From Amoebophrya sp. A120 (lineage: Eukaryota > Sar > Dinophyceae > Syndiniales > Amoebophryaceae), in assembly GCA_905178155.1 (NCBI GenBank), contig CAJINV010000005.1, positions 5,615,469-5,679,468 of the forward strand: a stretch of DNA of 64,000 nt, written 5' to 3'. The notes beneath the pieces were generated by a model, which saw only the letters and a program-made list of their open reading frames with translations, was not told where the DNA came from and ran no database searches. Shown piece after piece: positions 30,694 to 43,700 of this stretch. The position numbers and the translations under genes were made by a program. Within the stretch, counting starts at the first letter, position 1. Each line of letters begins with the position of its first letter.

Positions 30694-31190
30694 TTGCTGC
30701 GGTCTACCAGGCGTGGAACGCGAGCTGGGATTTGCTTTGGCTTTTTTGGAACGAGGATGATATATCGAGAATGAAATTGCGATCATTTGTACCTTTGTAC
30801 ACCATTACGACCAAATTGGAGGAGATGTAACTACATCTTGAAAACAAATAATCGACAGCTGCACCGGTCTCAGACAGTCAGAGGCGGTGTCATTGTCGCT
30901 CCTCAGGGTGGCAAGTTACTCTTTGTTCTTGCAATTTGTATCGATCTTGGTGTTGGACGAGTGCCAGGCAGGGTCAGAGCGACCCATGAACAAGGAGCGA
31001 AAAAAATCTGAAGGAAAGCACACAGATGCCTTGTGACTCTGCCGAGGACTTGCTGTCGGAGATGAGTGATGTTGTGCAGCTGGAGAAGAAGACGATAGAT
31101 ATTTTAATCTTTGTTGTGTGATGTTGATGGAGCGCATTAGCAATTTGTCGGTGTGCTGCTTGGGCCCTGGTTTCTCTTGCAGAAACGGCC
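30694..31190 (+). pseudogene. Degenerate copy of the module at 31892-32405
   Basis: Shares GTCTACCAGGCGTGGAACGC, CTTGAAAACAAA, GAGGACTTGCTG and a terminal CAGAAACGGC with 31892-32405, but frames are broken by indels. A third, poorer remnant lies at about 33280-33370 (ATGTTGGACGAG, GCCAGACCTG, AATACAAGGAG). Confidence 0.65.
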
Positions 31191-31890
31191 GAGGCCGGTT
31201 GTTACTAACCGACCCGCCTGCTCAGTTTGGGCCGGCGCGCGCTGTTTCGTGCGCACGGCCGCCGTGCTTACCTTCGACGACGGGCGCGCGCCTTTGCCCT
31301 CTCGCGCCAGCCTTCGGCCTCTCGTTCTATCTCGGGCGCCCGATTTCTCCGAGACATGTCCAACCCACACCGCACGCGCGCCCCCGAGCGAGGGCCCGAC
31401 GGACGGGGCCCATGAAGCTGGAGGACATGCCGGGGCGCGCGCACAACGTCAACAACGGGGCCCGGGTTGAAGCCGGGAAAGGCAAAAACTGGGCGCGCGC
31501 CGCGGGCCGCCTGCTCGTCCAGTGTTTTGCCCTGTCTTCCTTTGCCAAAAATCGGGGCGCCTTTTCTTTCGTTTGGGCCCCTCCTTTTGGCGCCGGGCTT
31601 GCACGGGCCTGCTACCTACTTGAAGAGCAGGATCGTTCGATGGAGCCGGGCCGGACGGCTAAGGCCTACCTAGCGCGGGCATCAAGCCAGTGCCTTGCAC
31701 GCCGGCCCAGGCGGCCGGCGTTTGTGCCTGCCTGTGGCAGTTCTAGTGTTGGGCAGGGTAGCCTGGAAGACGCAGGCTCGCCTGAGGGGCGCAGGCAGAG
31801 GCCGCGCGCTTCTTTCCGACCGGCTGCCAGTCTGAGAGCTTCTGTCCTGGCCCTGAGAGAGCCCTTTGACAAAGCTTGGGCGTGCTCATG
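31191..31890. other. GC-rich island between module copies
   Basis: Strongly GC-rich, with open frames on both strands and no domain. It separates two copies of the repeated module. Similar islands lie at about 32407-33170 and 33460-34330, but they do not align obviously with one another. Confidence 0.5.
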
Positions 31891-32405
31891 CCGCGGTCTA
31901 CCAGGCGTGGAACGCGAGCTGGGATTTGTTTTGGCTTTTTTGGGACGATGAACCGAGAAACTACGATCATTTGTACACCATTACGACCATCTTGGAGGAG
32001 ATGAAACATCTTGAAAACAAACAGTCCACAGCACCGGTGGTCTCAGTCAGACAAGCGGTGCTTTATCTGTCGCTCGGGCACGGGCTCGCTGTGGTAAAAA
32101 GTTACTTTCTGTTCTTGCAATCTGTATATTTCCATGTTAGACGAGTGCCAGACCTGCTCAAGAGGGATAGAGTGACTGCAAGATACAACAAGGAGCGCAA
32201 GTGGTTTAAAAGAAACAGCACAGTCACAGAGATCATGGTGCTCTCTGACTCTGAGAGAGCCGAGGACTTGCTGATGATGACGAGTGATTTTGTATTGGAG
32301 AAGATGATGCTGCTTGGTGTTGATGGAGAGCGTGTTGAGCATTCAAATTTCATTCGCGTGTATTGCCGGGACGAGCATTGTTTTCTTTCTCAGAAACGGC
32401 GTTGA
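31866..32405 (+). CDS. Hypothetical protein, repeated module with intact frame
   Basis: An open frame of up to 179 aa. The part from about residue 10 (VYQAWNASWDLFWLFWDDEP to FLSQKRR) is shared with the broken copy at 30694-31190, which favours a once-coding sequence. It includes LSLGHGLAVVKSYFLFLQSV, a possible membrane segment, and a charged C-terminal half. The start is uncertain because the frame opens inside the GC-rich island. Not recognised; it may be a mobile-element remnant or the last exon of a repeated gene. Confidence 0.35.
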   Translation: MTKLGRAHAAVYQAWNASWDLFWLFWDDEPRNYDHLYTITTILEEMKHLENKQSTAPVVSVRQAVLYLSLGHGLAVVKSYFLFLQSVYFHVRRVPDLLKRDRVTARYNKERKWFKRNSTVTEIMVLSDSERAEDLLMMTSDFVLEKMMLLGVDGERVEHSNFIRVYCRDEHCFLSQKRR

Positions 32406-32406
32406 C

Positions 32407-35189
32407 AGGAGCCAGCGCCACCCTATTCAGCTTGTTGGGTCGTTCCCAATGTTTGCGCGGCCGCGAGCAGATTCCTGCGTGGGTTCGCAGACGCCGAACG
32501 GATCATGGATTGGCGCGCGCCCGTAGTTTCGCAAGGTTTGTGCCCGCCATATTCCTGTGGCCGTCCGGGTGCATGGAGCCGCGAACGCAGTCCATGGATG
32601 CCCGCGAAGGAGTTGCAGAGCCGACGAGGAAGGCGACGCGCCGCAGGCCCGGCCGCCGCGCCCCTGTTTCGTGATGTGTCTGCTGGGTTCGGCCCCTTCC
32701 CATTGTGCCCCCGGCGTCGGTGCCGGGCGCGGCCGTGGTGTCTGAAGACGCGGGGCCGGGCCGGCAGGGCTTCGCCCGCAACATGTAGCCGCGCCGCGTG
32801 TTGCTGTCCGGCGCTGTCGGCCTTCGCTTTGGCGCTGTGCGCAGCGTCCCGCGCGTGTTGCACCAGTTTGCCGGCGCAGGCATTTTGGCCAGCCGGGCTG
32901 GCCCAGCCGTTGGCACTCACTTTCCGGCCCCCTCCGTTTTCGGGTTGGACCGATTGGCCAGCGTGGGGGTGGGGGCGGGGCGGGGGCCTCGCTCTTTCAT
33001 GAGTCAGCGGTCGGCGCGCAGGCAGGGGTCGCGATCTTCTGTCGGCCTTGCCCGCAGCCAAGCTCGTTGCGTGATTCCTGGCGGGTTGCCGCGTTTTTTG
33101 CGGCCGCCGCTTGCAGATCCGAGCAGGCTTACAGGAGACGAAGTACCTTACTGAAGACAAGCAGCACCAGCATGCAGGCGAGGAAAGCTGCGCCGGTCGC
33201 TGGCGTGCGGCGTTCTTCTTCTTGTAGCTCAGGGTAATTGAGTGCGACGCTACGTTATTGTTTTCTTTCATGGTTTTTCCATATGGGAGGTTTTTTGATC
33301 ATGTTGGACGAGATGAGCCAGACCTGAAGAGGTGAGTTGTAGATAAGTGAATACAAGGAGGGAGCGTGGGTCAAAAAGACCAAAGCGACTGCATCTAAGT
33401 TAGTAGAAGCTGCTTTGTTGAGCTTATTGTGCAATCGTCAGAAAGATAGCTTCTCTGTGGACCACGCGGGCGCTTTCGTGGTGTTCCCGGTGTCATTATG
33501 GCGCCGCGTGTTTCTGTTGTGTCTTCGATTCAGGAAGCATGTAGCGCGGGCGCGGTATTCTTTGGAACATCAGCAGGGGGCAAAGCGCGACGACCACCAC
33601 CAGCGCCGTGGCGATCCGGTCGCCATCGGTTGGCAGATCGCAGGAAGACTACTTGCAACATGGGGGCCGGGCGCCCAGTCTGCGAGCGCGCGGGCCTATG
33701 CCTGCGAAACGTGCGTGGCAGCGTGCGCAAGGATAGCCACCCCAAAAACATTCTCCACGAGCGTCCAGCAAGGAAGGACAAGCGGAACAAGGTCAACGCG
33801 AGCCGGGAAAGTGAGGACAAGCAGCGCGCGCGCCGCCCCGTCTCCTGTGTGTTCGTCTTATGCGCGGCCGGGCGGATGCAGGCGCACGCGCGCAGGCACG
33901 CCCGCGCCCTCGCCGCCGGCCGGGCGGCCGGCGCGCGTCGTGTGGGCCGTGGCGCGCGCGCCCGCGGTTTTTTGTTGCAGCTGTCCGCGTGGTCCGTGGT
34001 CCCGCGGTTTTTTGTTGCAGCTGTGCCCCCCCCCCGCCTTGGACCCCGGTGGGCCCCTCCGCCGGCGGCTCCGCCGGGGCGGGGGGGGGAACGAATGGGG
34101 GATGGTGTGCAGCCTCCTGTCTCGCCCGCCCCCGGCTAAGGCCTGGCCCTTTTTTGTAAGGAAGCCCGGCCGGCCTCTCGCCGCCCGCCCGTGTTGTAAG
34201 TAAGTGACAGGCGTCCGCGGCCCGGGGCTTGTTGGGCCGGCGCGCGTGGGTTGCACCTCCGTACAGCCTGGCGCGCTGCCTCCGGCCGGAGACCCCGCCG
34301 TGTCTGTGTGGCGGATATGTGTCGCCGTTGCACAGGAGTCTGGAATGAGTCCCCCGCCGAGGTCTTGGTAGTATTACTTGATGGCGCTCTTCCACGTATC
34401 AATTATCTCCGTTGTTGGGTGACAGAGTTAGATTGTCGAAGCCCGTTTTTCCACCTTGTGTGACGAGTATCTATCTGTCTCGCATGTGTCGACCGCTTCT
34501 TGGCCGATCTTCGTGTTCCTCCGTGTATTGCGTCCGTCAAGTGGGGTCCCGAAAATGCGAATTGTCAATGTGGATAAAAAGTCCGGATCGAGGACATGAC
34601 CATGAGTAAAAATTTGTCACTGATTCTATGGTGTAGAAATTACTCCACTAAAGTGAGATTTTTGATTGATGAAGATCTTGTTCGTGGTATTGAGAATGTA
34701 GTTTCGAGCCCGAGGTTGAGGATCGAAAAGAAGAAAATACAAGCCAACAACATGATCAATCACGATGATCATAAGTACCGATACTGAAATTCACATAAGT
34801 CGCGCTGCTGGATGCGATCAGGAAATATGCGAGCAGCGAGATCCTCTTTTACATTTTACCTCCGACGCAGATCTTCAAATTGCTCTGTTGTGTCCATCCA
34901 ATGAATCTATCCGTCTCCTGTTTTGGCAATGATACAAAGAAATCGCATTCGTATTTCTTGGTGCGACAGATCGTAATCGATGAAAATACGCGCTGACATC
35001 ATTACAGTGAAACTCTTCCTAGTTGAAGTGGCGCTCTTTTTCAGTATTCGGCACAGTAGAGGGATGTTGAAGAAACAGAAAGCTCGGACGTGTATGTCAA
35101 GAATGTATGCTCTTTACGTTCTTGTGATCATCTTGTAGATTCACCAACATTTTTCAGGTTGTCATATCGTTTACAGAACTACAGAAATC
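32407..35189. other. GC-rich islands and intergenic DNA
   Basis: 32407-33170 and 33460-34330 are GC-rich with long overlapping frames on both strands, judged artefacts. Near 33970-34030 the 20-base phrase CCGCGGTTTTTTGTTGCAGC is repeated. 34340-35189 returns to average composition as the 5' flank of the next gene, with nothing recognised. Confidence 0.5.
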
Positions 35190-38100
35190 ATGGATTCCGC
35201 AGCCCCAACAAGGTCGAAGCGTTGGCTGCACAACCGGCGGCGTTGGGAGAAACTGCAAGAGAAACATGGCGGCCAGGCCGCGACGAAAGCCAAGATCAAT
35301 GGCAGGAACTCCGATAAGAAGCTGGGTAAGACGGAATTCCTGGGCAGTTTGAAATCCCACAACCAGTTCATAGAGAAAACAACAAGTAAAGGCAGAGGCA
35401 AGCATGGCGCCAGTAGTTCTCGTGGGACTGCTGGAGCTGCTGCTCGTGGTGCGAAGACTAAAAAATCGGGGAAAAAAATCGCTGTCAAGAAAAGCGCGGA
35501 CAAAAGAAGCAAGAAGGGAACCTCGTCTCCAGAACCAAAACCTCCCGCAGGTCAACCTCCTTCAGCCACTGTTGACGTCGTCGACCACACTTCCTTAGCC
35601 GACAAGAACTCCAAAGTGGCTACTGGCGCGACCACCAGCATGAAGAAATTATTGAAAAAGAAGAAAACGACTACGACTGCTGGTACGAAAGCCGCTACTG
35701 CGCCAGCACAAGAACAATCTGAAGGGGCGGGCGCAGTTCGTGTGGAGATCGGGTCTTCTTCACCTCCTTCCTCTAAACCTGATGCCGATCTTGCGGATGC
35801 CGACATCACCGACGTCGACTCAATAAAACCCCTGAACAATAAACGGGGCCGAAATAAAGCGAACAAAACCTCGGCGAAGGAAAAGCTGAAAAAACTGAAG
35901 GAGCAGCAAAAACCCGACGCTGTCCTCGACAGCCTGCGCGTGAAGAAGCAGCTGAATTTGACGAAAAAGGAAGAAACAAAAAACCGACGCAAGTGGCTGC
36001 GCGAGCTCGGTGTGGTTTCCGAGAAAGAGAAGCAGAAGCAGGAAACGGAGGATAAGATCATCACCAAAAAGGGACAATTTGTGATGGAGAATTCTCTGGT
36101 CGACCGGCTGCTGAGGAATGAGAAGAACAAATCTAATTCTGGTACAACTTTGATGGGTACTGGTAGTTCTCGTTTGTCGAAATTCGATAAGAAATTATTG
36201 CGGACGGGGCAGTTGTCCTGGCATGGGTACAGACGAGAAGAGAAGGTCATGGTGACGGAGAACGAGGGAGCGCTGAATAACGTTTTACTTCATGACAAAA
36301 ACCGTAAGAATGATCTTTCGCGCGACAACTACATCGTGCCAGAGTGGAAGTACGAGGAGGCGCTGCGGAGGAGTGGAAAGGCAGCCTCCAACTCTTACGA
36401 CGGTGCAGCAGCTGCATCAGCTTCCAATCATTCGCAACTGAAACACGCTGGCGCGAAGCTGCCAGACTGCCAAGATGAAAGTGAAGAATTCGTCGTGAAA
36501 AAGCAAATCGACGACAGCCTAGCTTTCCTCGGCTGGCGCAGAACTTGGAAGAGATTTTCCATGGTCGAGGGGATTTACCGTGGAAGGAAAAATCTCTGGA
36601 ACGACTTCGCGAGTTGCCAAACCACGGATTTAATCGTCGAGCAGAAGGGCGGGCTGAGCAGAAAGAGGTTAGTCAAGGACGGTATGGCGAGTGACGATGA
36701 GGAGAGTTCAGACGAGGAACATGATGGGAGAGTAAGATACGCCTCGGATTCTGAACGCGAAGCAATTGCACGATATGAACAGGGAGAGGCGGAAATAGAG
36801 GCCGAGTGGGAGGAGGCAAATACAAATGCCGTAGAAGCTGAAGAAGAGGAGGAAAGCGGCACAGCGAGCCCATACTGCGCGACCGCGGAAAGCAGCTCTG
36901 AAAAGGGCGAGGAACTCGCACATGAGGGCAGCTTGCAGGAGGAGGAGAAGCTTTCGCCGCCTGAGGGGGTTCTTCTACCAGAGGACCCCTCTCCTGAGGA
37001 TGAGGAAGCCGACCACGCGAACGTCGAAAAAGAACCTTCCAGCGAAAGCGGCAACTCCGAAGAATTATTTTCGAAAAATAAGCTTACCAAGCCCGTTCGT
37101 TACAAATTCGATTTCTACGGACCATTTTTCGGCTTCAACTACTACATCGGTTTCGACGACGGCCCGACAAGTGCAAGTGAATTGGACGTCGGACCCACGC
37201 CTCTTGCGCTCTACCAACTGAACAAAGCCGCGATCAAGCTCTTTGATAGGATGGAACCAAGCGACCGCAACTACCTGGAGAGCGAAGAGCGGGGGCGGAA
37301 GCCCAATGTGAAAAGCTTCGAGGAGACGCTCCAAAGGACGAAGCTGTGCTTGCGGGCGCTGGTGAAGGAAGCGGTTTTTTCCTCCTGTTCCAATCTGACT
37401 TACAGCAAACTTGCAAGAAACTACCTGTTCGAAGAGCAGGAAGAGGACAACATTAGAGACAGACCGAGGAGAATACGGCAACTCTTCGAGGAAAACAAGC
37501 TCCCAAAGACGCCTCTCCACCCCTTCTTGAAACGCGCGGTGGAGGTGGTGTTCTTTAGCAGTGTGAAGTTTCTGCCTCCGTCCTTGCCCGATTCGATGAT
37601 CACGAAGTTGTTCGAAATCGTGAGTAAAACGGACCGACTGTGTACCTTCGAGTTCAAATTGACCAAGTTCTCATCTCTGACGTCGGAGAAAAAGAAGAAA
37701 ACCCAAACCCCACTGAACCAGCTGACCGACGAAGATATTTTGGCCGAATTTTCCTCTGCCGTGGAGACAGAAAAGGAATTGTGGGCCAGCTTCAATCGGG
37801 ACGAAGGAGATGAATTCGGGAGGTACAGAAACTTTCCCTCTTGTACATCAGAGCGGGCTTTGCGATGGCGCAGTTATCACTGGATAACGGTCGTCTTATC
37901 GACGTCCCTGCAGCGGGCGTTGTTGCAAGTGCTGGAGCACACTCTCGCGGGGCGCCATGTGAGGGTGGTCCGTAGACTCCCGGACGGGAGGGAGAAAGTT
38001 GTTTTCCAAACTACAAAGTGGTATGAAACAGTGTTGAAAAAGTTTCGGAAAGCAGCCGAAGAGCGGAGAAGAGAGATCGAGTGCGGGTCGTTGTTGTTCG

Positions 38101-39538
38101 ACGACGACAAAGAACTACATACCTCAGCAGTTCCATATCAAATGCAAATATGTCTGGGTCTGGAAAAGTGCCAGGTTTGTGATGCATATTTTCAATGACC
38201 CATGATGTCTGTGATGCTTGCCGTAGCATCACAGCTTCTGCGACGGCTTTCTGATGCTCATACCGCATGAGAAATGCCCTCTCCGCGTAGCAAAAACTGG
38301 AGCTCTTTTGCTGTTCATGCAATACAGATTTTACGTAGAGTCCCAAGATAGCATCACAAGTTGCATTCTTCCAGACCCAGACATTTTTGCACTCCATATT
38401 CCATCTTTGGAAACAACCCAGGTCGAGATCCGGATCAACGGAAAGAAGCAGAAAAAATCTTCCAAAGCCAAGCAGCAGACCGAGAAGCAAAAAGACCTCC
38501 TCCACCACCACAGCCGAGTGTTATTGAGGCAGTTGCTCCGGAAAGGACCGTATGGGGAGATGCAGAAGTACGATCGGAAGGAAGATGAAATCGATTTTCC
38601 CTGGTTCCTCGCGGCCGGAACACAGTATGAAAAAGAAACACCCGAGCCGGCGGTGAACTACTACTTCAGAGACTCTCTTTATCGCAAGAAAAAACTGTTT
38701 CACTGTGACTGTGAACTTGTGATGCATAGAATGGAGCACAGAACGATTTGTCTTGCTACACCTGCAAGACATTGGATTTTTACTTTTAGGCGTGTCTTTT
38801 TTTTGGAAGCGCGCATGGCAAATTTTATGTGTCATGTGTAACAAACTTGTGATGCAGATCTTGCAAAGCCATCACAGTGAAGCAGTTTTTTCCCTTGATA
38901 CTCTTCGCGAAGAGTGTGAATACTGGAAGGAGCGGCCGGACTATGGTGCAAATCGCGATACTAAGATCGAGTTTCTGGAGGGAGATTTGGTGGATTGCAT
39001 GGAGAGACAGGTAGAGAACTGGGAAGGGGAAAAGAAAAAGAGAGAAGAAGCGAAATTGGCGAAGGAAAACAGCGAGTGGGATAACGTGTACTACGAGGAA
39101 GGAGAGGACGCAGCCGCAAATGAGGAAGAACATGAAGTAGACGCAGACAACTCTACTTCCTGGTGGTCATCGTGGAACCAAGCCGGCAACACAAACACGA
39201 CTGCTACTGGAGAGTGGCGTGACAAGATGAACACCTACGGAGATAATTGGTGGTCGAGCTCCTCCGGTACAACTGCTTCCACCTGGATGAACTACAGGAA
39301 GACCACGACATCGTCCGGCTTGTCGGAGGATAAAAAGACTCGGAGCGACCCGAAAGGAGCCTCTCTGTCCGCATCCTTTTCGGGGAACAAGAAATTGAGG
39401 CCGATAACGACTTCCAAAAAGCGGTTGCAGGACTTGGAGGACCACGAGCTGAAAAAAATCAAGTGGGAAGTTCCGATGAACAAGGGGAAATCTTCTGCTG
39501 GTAAAGACGAGGATGAGGGGGACGATTTCTTCGAGTAA
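35190..39538 (+). CDS. Large unrecognised basic/acidic protein, 1284 aa
   Basis: Exons 35190-38135, 38404-38679 and 38906-39538 (3855 nt). The N-terminal 250 residues are Lys/Arg-rich (MDSAAPTRSKRWLHNRRRW, KKTKKSGKKIAVKKSADKR-like runs), typical of nuclear or nucleolar proteins. The middle has acidic stretches (EEANTNAVEAEEEEESG). A more ordered region around residues 610-830 contains YKFDFYGPFFGFNYYIGFDD and FKLTKFSSLTSEKKKKTQT. The C-terminus has Trp-rich repeats (STSWWSSWNQ, DNWWSSSSG) and ends DEDEGDDFFE. No family recognised. Coding status is well supported by length and by frame rescue at two element sites. Confidence 0.85.
38136..38398 (-). mobile_element. Introner element, family B, reverse orientation
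   Basis: Length is 263 bp with target repeat TTCCA on both sides. No register of this junction offers GT at the donor, so the intron cannot be GT-AG. Confidence 0.96.
38680..38900. mobile_element. Introner element, family H
   Basis: Length is 221 bp with target repeat CTCTT. Family H ends are TATCGCAAGAAAAAACTG then TTTCACTG, with the inverse CAGTGAAGCAGTTTTTTCC...GATA. Confidence 0.95.
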
Positions 39539-40751
39539 GTAGTTCTTTCCCACACATCAACTTCTCGTGCTGCCGCTGGAGTGGAAATCTTCCGCGCGCA
39601 CGCTTCAAGCACAAACTCGCATTCTATTGCAACTCGCGACACGAATCTTTCGATATCTGGTGAAAAAGCTGCGCGCTCCTTACGACCGCCGGAGGACGAG
39701 TCCCTAAGGGTGCGGACTCGGATGGGGGGCATGTTCTAGTACTTCTAGAGGCCCCATGTTCATGAAAAATGTTGTGGTTGTCTTGATTTCTCGGTTTGAC
39801 ATTGATTAGTGTCTTCAGATGAATCAAGAAATTTTTGTGTGAGAGCTGCTCTTCATCGGTTCTTTGTGGTCGATCTGAGACAGGACTGCAGATGAAAGGG
39901 AGATGTTGAGAGATGTGGAGCCTGCGTAGTAGATCATGTCAACATCTTCAAGTTCTTCTTCTTGTTTATCAAGGACGAGATTCGTGGTTGTCTTGTTTTG
40001 AAATAATTAGCAGCACTAGAAGTAGTCCGTGGCATCACCACGTCTATGCTTAAGAACCGTAGGAGATCTACTTGAAACTACGCTGACTTCGAAAACTAGG
40101 TTGATGCTCAATGAAATACCGATAGAAGCAAAGGCGCTTTACCGCCTTTGCTTGATGCCTGCCCCACCCTGGTCCTGTCGTTGCAACATGCAAGTTTACT
40201 TATTGCGAGATCCGCGTAGAAATAATGATCTCTGGCGGGCATCTATTTGAAGTCGGGCTTGCCCTTCTTAAGTTGATTCTTGTACTAGAAACGAGAGCTC
40301 GTTGCTGATCATGATATCTTAGGCCACGACCTAGTTGTAGTCTCGCCTGCACCTCACCTCCGTCCCGCCCCACTAGGATTTTATTTCCTTCCATCTTGCC
40401 ACAGATTCATATTCAGCCCACGACACTGATTTTATTCTTGAACTTGTGTAGCTGTAGGATACCCTAACACGACGACCCTCTCTCCTCTCCTGAAGCTTGA
40501 GAGCTCTGTCTTGACTTTTGATAAATGTAGATGTGACAACCTCAACCGTGAAGCTAATGTTGTTGAGCAGAATTTCCGCCTGTTGAGGTGGACCCTCCCG
40601 AAAAGGAAGATCCTTGCCAGCAGCAAAGGGTTTAAGGCTCTTTTCGTTTTCAAGCTACGCGCCCGGGCTTTTTCGCTTTCGATTCTGATAAGAGGTACTA
40701 CTAGACACTAGCTACAACCGAAAGAAATAGAACGCAAAAAACCACGCAAAG
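39539..40751. other. Intergenic, 1.2 kb
   Basis: Between two plus-strand genes. No gene, element or clear promoter motif recognised. Confidence 0.5.
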
Positions 40752-43700
40752 ATGGCCGGTGGAGGAGGTAGCAGTAGCCCCTCAAGCGGCAAAGCCGGAG
40801 CGCAGCAGCCGCCAGTAGCCCACGGCAACGGGAAGACGAGCAGCCCCTCCGGAGGTGGATCGGGGAAAGGCAGCAAAGGAAACGGCAGCGAAGCGGTTTT
40901 TCCACCACCCCGCCCGAGCCACAGCGAGGAGAGCAAGGGTAGCAGCGAGGGCCGCGCTAGCAATAGTTTAAGCGAGTCGGTGCTGATGGAATTCAAAGGA
41001 AAATTTGGCAAGGACAAGGACGGAAAGGGAAAAGGAAAGGATTTTGACATGTTAAAGCAGTTGATCTTCATGAAAGGGAAGCAAAAAGGTAAGGATAAGG
41101 AAGGAAAAGGAAAAGGAATGTTGAACAAAGGAGAACAAGATCATGTAGAAGCCCAAGCCGAGCGTGAGCCTCCTGAGCCCCAGAATAAGGAACAACACGC
41201 CGCACCGGAAAGTCCTGCGTCCGGCGGAGGTACTAAAGGCGGGAAGCAGAAGGGAAAATTTGGGAATAAAGGCAAAGATGGAAACGAAGACTGGTCTGAC
41301 AGTGAGGAGAGCCAAAGCGGCAAAGGCAAAGGCTTTGTGAAAGGAGGCAGAAATAAAGATCCTTTCGCCGGTAAGGGAGAAGTTCATGTGCCCGCCCACG
41401 GGATGAAAGGGCCACCAGACCATCCCGAACTAGAAGCACAGGGCAATAAAGGCGCGTCGTCTTCTTCTGCATCCTCTTCCAGCGGCGGCCTACCTGCTCC
41501 GCTGTCCAGCGAGGACGGAGATGTTGAAGAGGAGAAAAGCGAGCGTTTGCTTCCCCGCGAGAGCAGTGGTGACGAAAAGCAACCTGCGCCGAAAGCCAAA
41601 AAGAAGAAAAAAGAGAAAAAGAAAAAGCGAGGTAACGGACGTGATCGTGAACCCGGGGGCGAAAAGAGGAAGGATATTCATGACGAGGAACCATCTTCAA
41701 AGCGCAGAAAACACGACCATCAACAACATGGCGAAAAAGAGAATTATTACAACAACAATAAAGGGAGCGGTAAATTTGTACACCACGATCAATACGGAGA
41801 CCACTACAACAGCATCAGTAATAAAGGGACCACCAACGGAAATAAAGGTTACAACCCGGCAGGAACTTCTTCTACAAATAAGGGCAAAGGAAAAAATTCC
41901 TCTCTTGCGGCCATTCCCTGGACCTACACCTGGCTGAAACAAAGTTCCGGGCAGAAGCGGTACCAGGCCTATTGCCGGTTTTGGTACGGGGAGATCAATC
42001 AGGACTTGCTGCACTGGAAGTCGAAAGCAATCACCTGGTATTTGGAGAATTTAATCACCGGGGAAAACACGAGTCTGACCGCAAAGCAGAAACTCCTTTT
42101 CAATTCGATCCAGTACGACGCGAAACAGGGGTCGGATTTCCAAAGGCTCGAGCAGATGGGGGATTCGGAGTGGTACAGCACCTGCATGCACAGAATGCAC
42201 CGGTTCATGCCAGCGACTTCCGAGGGGGATTTCACCAATTTCTCCCAGTCCAGCGGTATGGTGCGGAAGCAGGGGGTGAAGCAAATGGAGTCGAATGTCA
42301 TCATGATATGCAACACAAATAATTTCCCGTACATTTACAAAATGCATCACAAGTTGAAACTTCGCTAAGAGTAAGAACGCGGGGTTGCGTCAAACTACTT
42401 GTCATGCTGACCACGATTGAAGGCAAGTTTTGTCATGCAGAAACAGCATTTGCTTTTGTACGCGTACGGAAAATTATTTACAATGGATACATGGCACTGT
42501 GCTTCTACAAGATGTGTCTCGGGGAACTGTTTGCGAAGAATTTGATCAAGTGCAGCATATCCTGCGCAAAAGTATCGCACCTGTAGTATTAATTGCGTTT
42601 CTGCATTACAAATCTCTTTCTCAAGGTAAATCAGCACTACAAATTCAATTTGTAATGCCGGCTAATTTGTAATGCGATGTAAACTAGTACGATGCTTTTG
42701 CACAGCATATAGCAACATGGACACGAAGTCGAACGCCCAACTGCAAACCGCATTGTCGAAGTGTGAGAATTTTTGGCTTCATTGGGACAAAACCCACCTA
42801 AGATTCGGGGAAGGCTGGTGGAAGGCGAGGCAAAATGTCGTTTCTCGACGAGATTTCGAGGAATTTATGGACGACGAGACGAATTTTATCGACGAGAAGC
42901 CAGACGATAACGAGCGGAGGAAAGTGGGGAACAACGGCTCATACGCACCCTACAACTTCACCGTGCAGCACGATCCGGATTTCGAGCGGCACATTTTTGG
43001 CAATTTCAAGGTGATCGAAAAGCAGGGCAAGAAACGCAGACGAGACGACGGCAGCACGGAAAACGCGGAGAGAGAAAGTCTCCCCTACCCGCTATGGATT
43101 GCAAAAATGTGTGGGTCTGGAAGATTATGAGACTTGTCATGCACCTTTTGCATGAGCCATGATGTCTGTGATGCATGCCGTAGCATCACAGATCTTTTCA
43201 GGGGTTCTTCATGCCTATTCCGCATGAAACATGCCCTCTCCGCGTAGCAAAGATCACACTTCCTTTGCTGCTCATGCAATACAAATTTTTTTGGAATCCA
43301 AACGCAGCATCACAAGTTCCATCCTCCCAGACCCAGACACTTTTGCATTCCATACCCACCAAGGGTCAACGACGAACTGGAGTTCCGTGAGACCACTAAC
43401 CCAAAGTCCTGGCACGTCTTATGAACTACAAAAGTATCGACGTACTCGTATAAATGCATTACAAATTTTCTCAGCATGAGAAATAAAATTTGTAATGCTG
43501 ATTTGCTTTGACAAAAAAATTTGTAATGCAAGACCTGCATTTATACGAGTGCGATACTTTTGCACAGCATACGTCTTCTACCTGGGCCGCGATTTAGATG
43601 ACAACCCCTACTGGCTCAGCAACCTCGAGGCGAGTCTCCAAATGCGGAGCCAGCTGGTGCGCACGGACGTGAAGATTCCGGCCCGGATATCCTGAGCAAT

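Noticed and set aside
31118-31951. Long GC-rich open frames on both strands (also 32423-33271, 33415-34395, 17499-18575)
   Set aside because: Overlapping open frames on opposite strands in GC-rich DNA with no domain or introner interruption are expected by chance.
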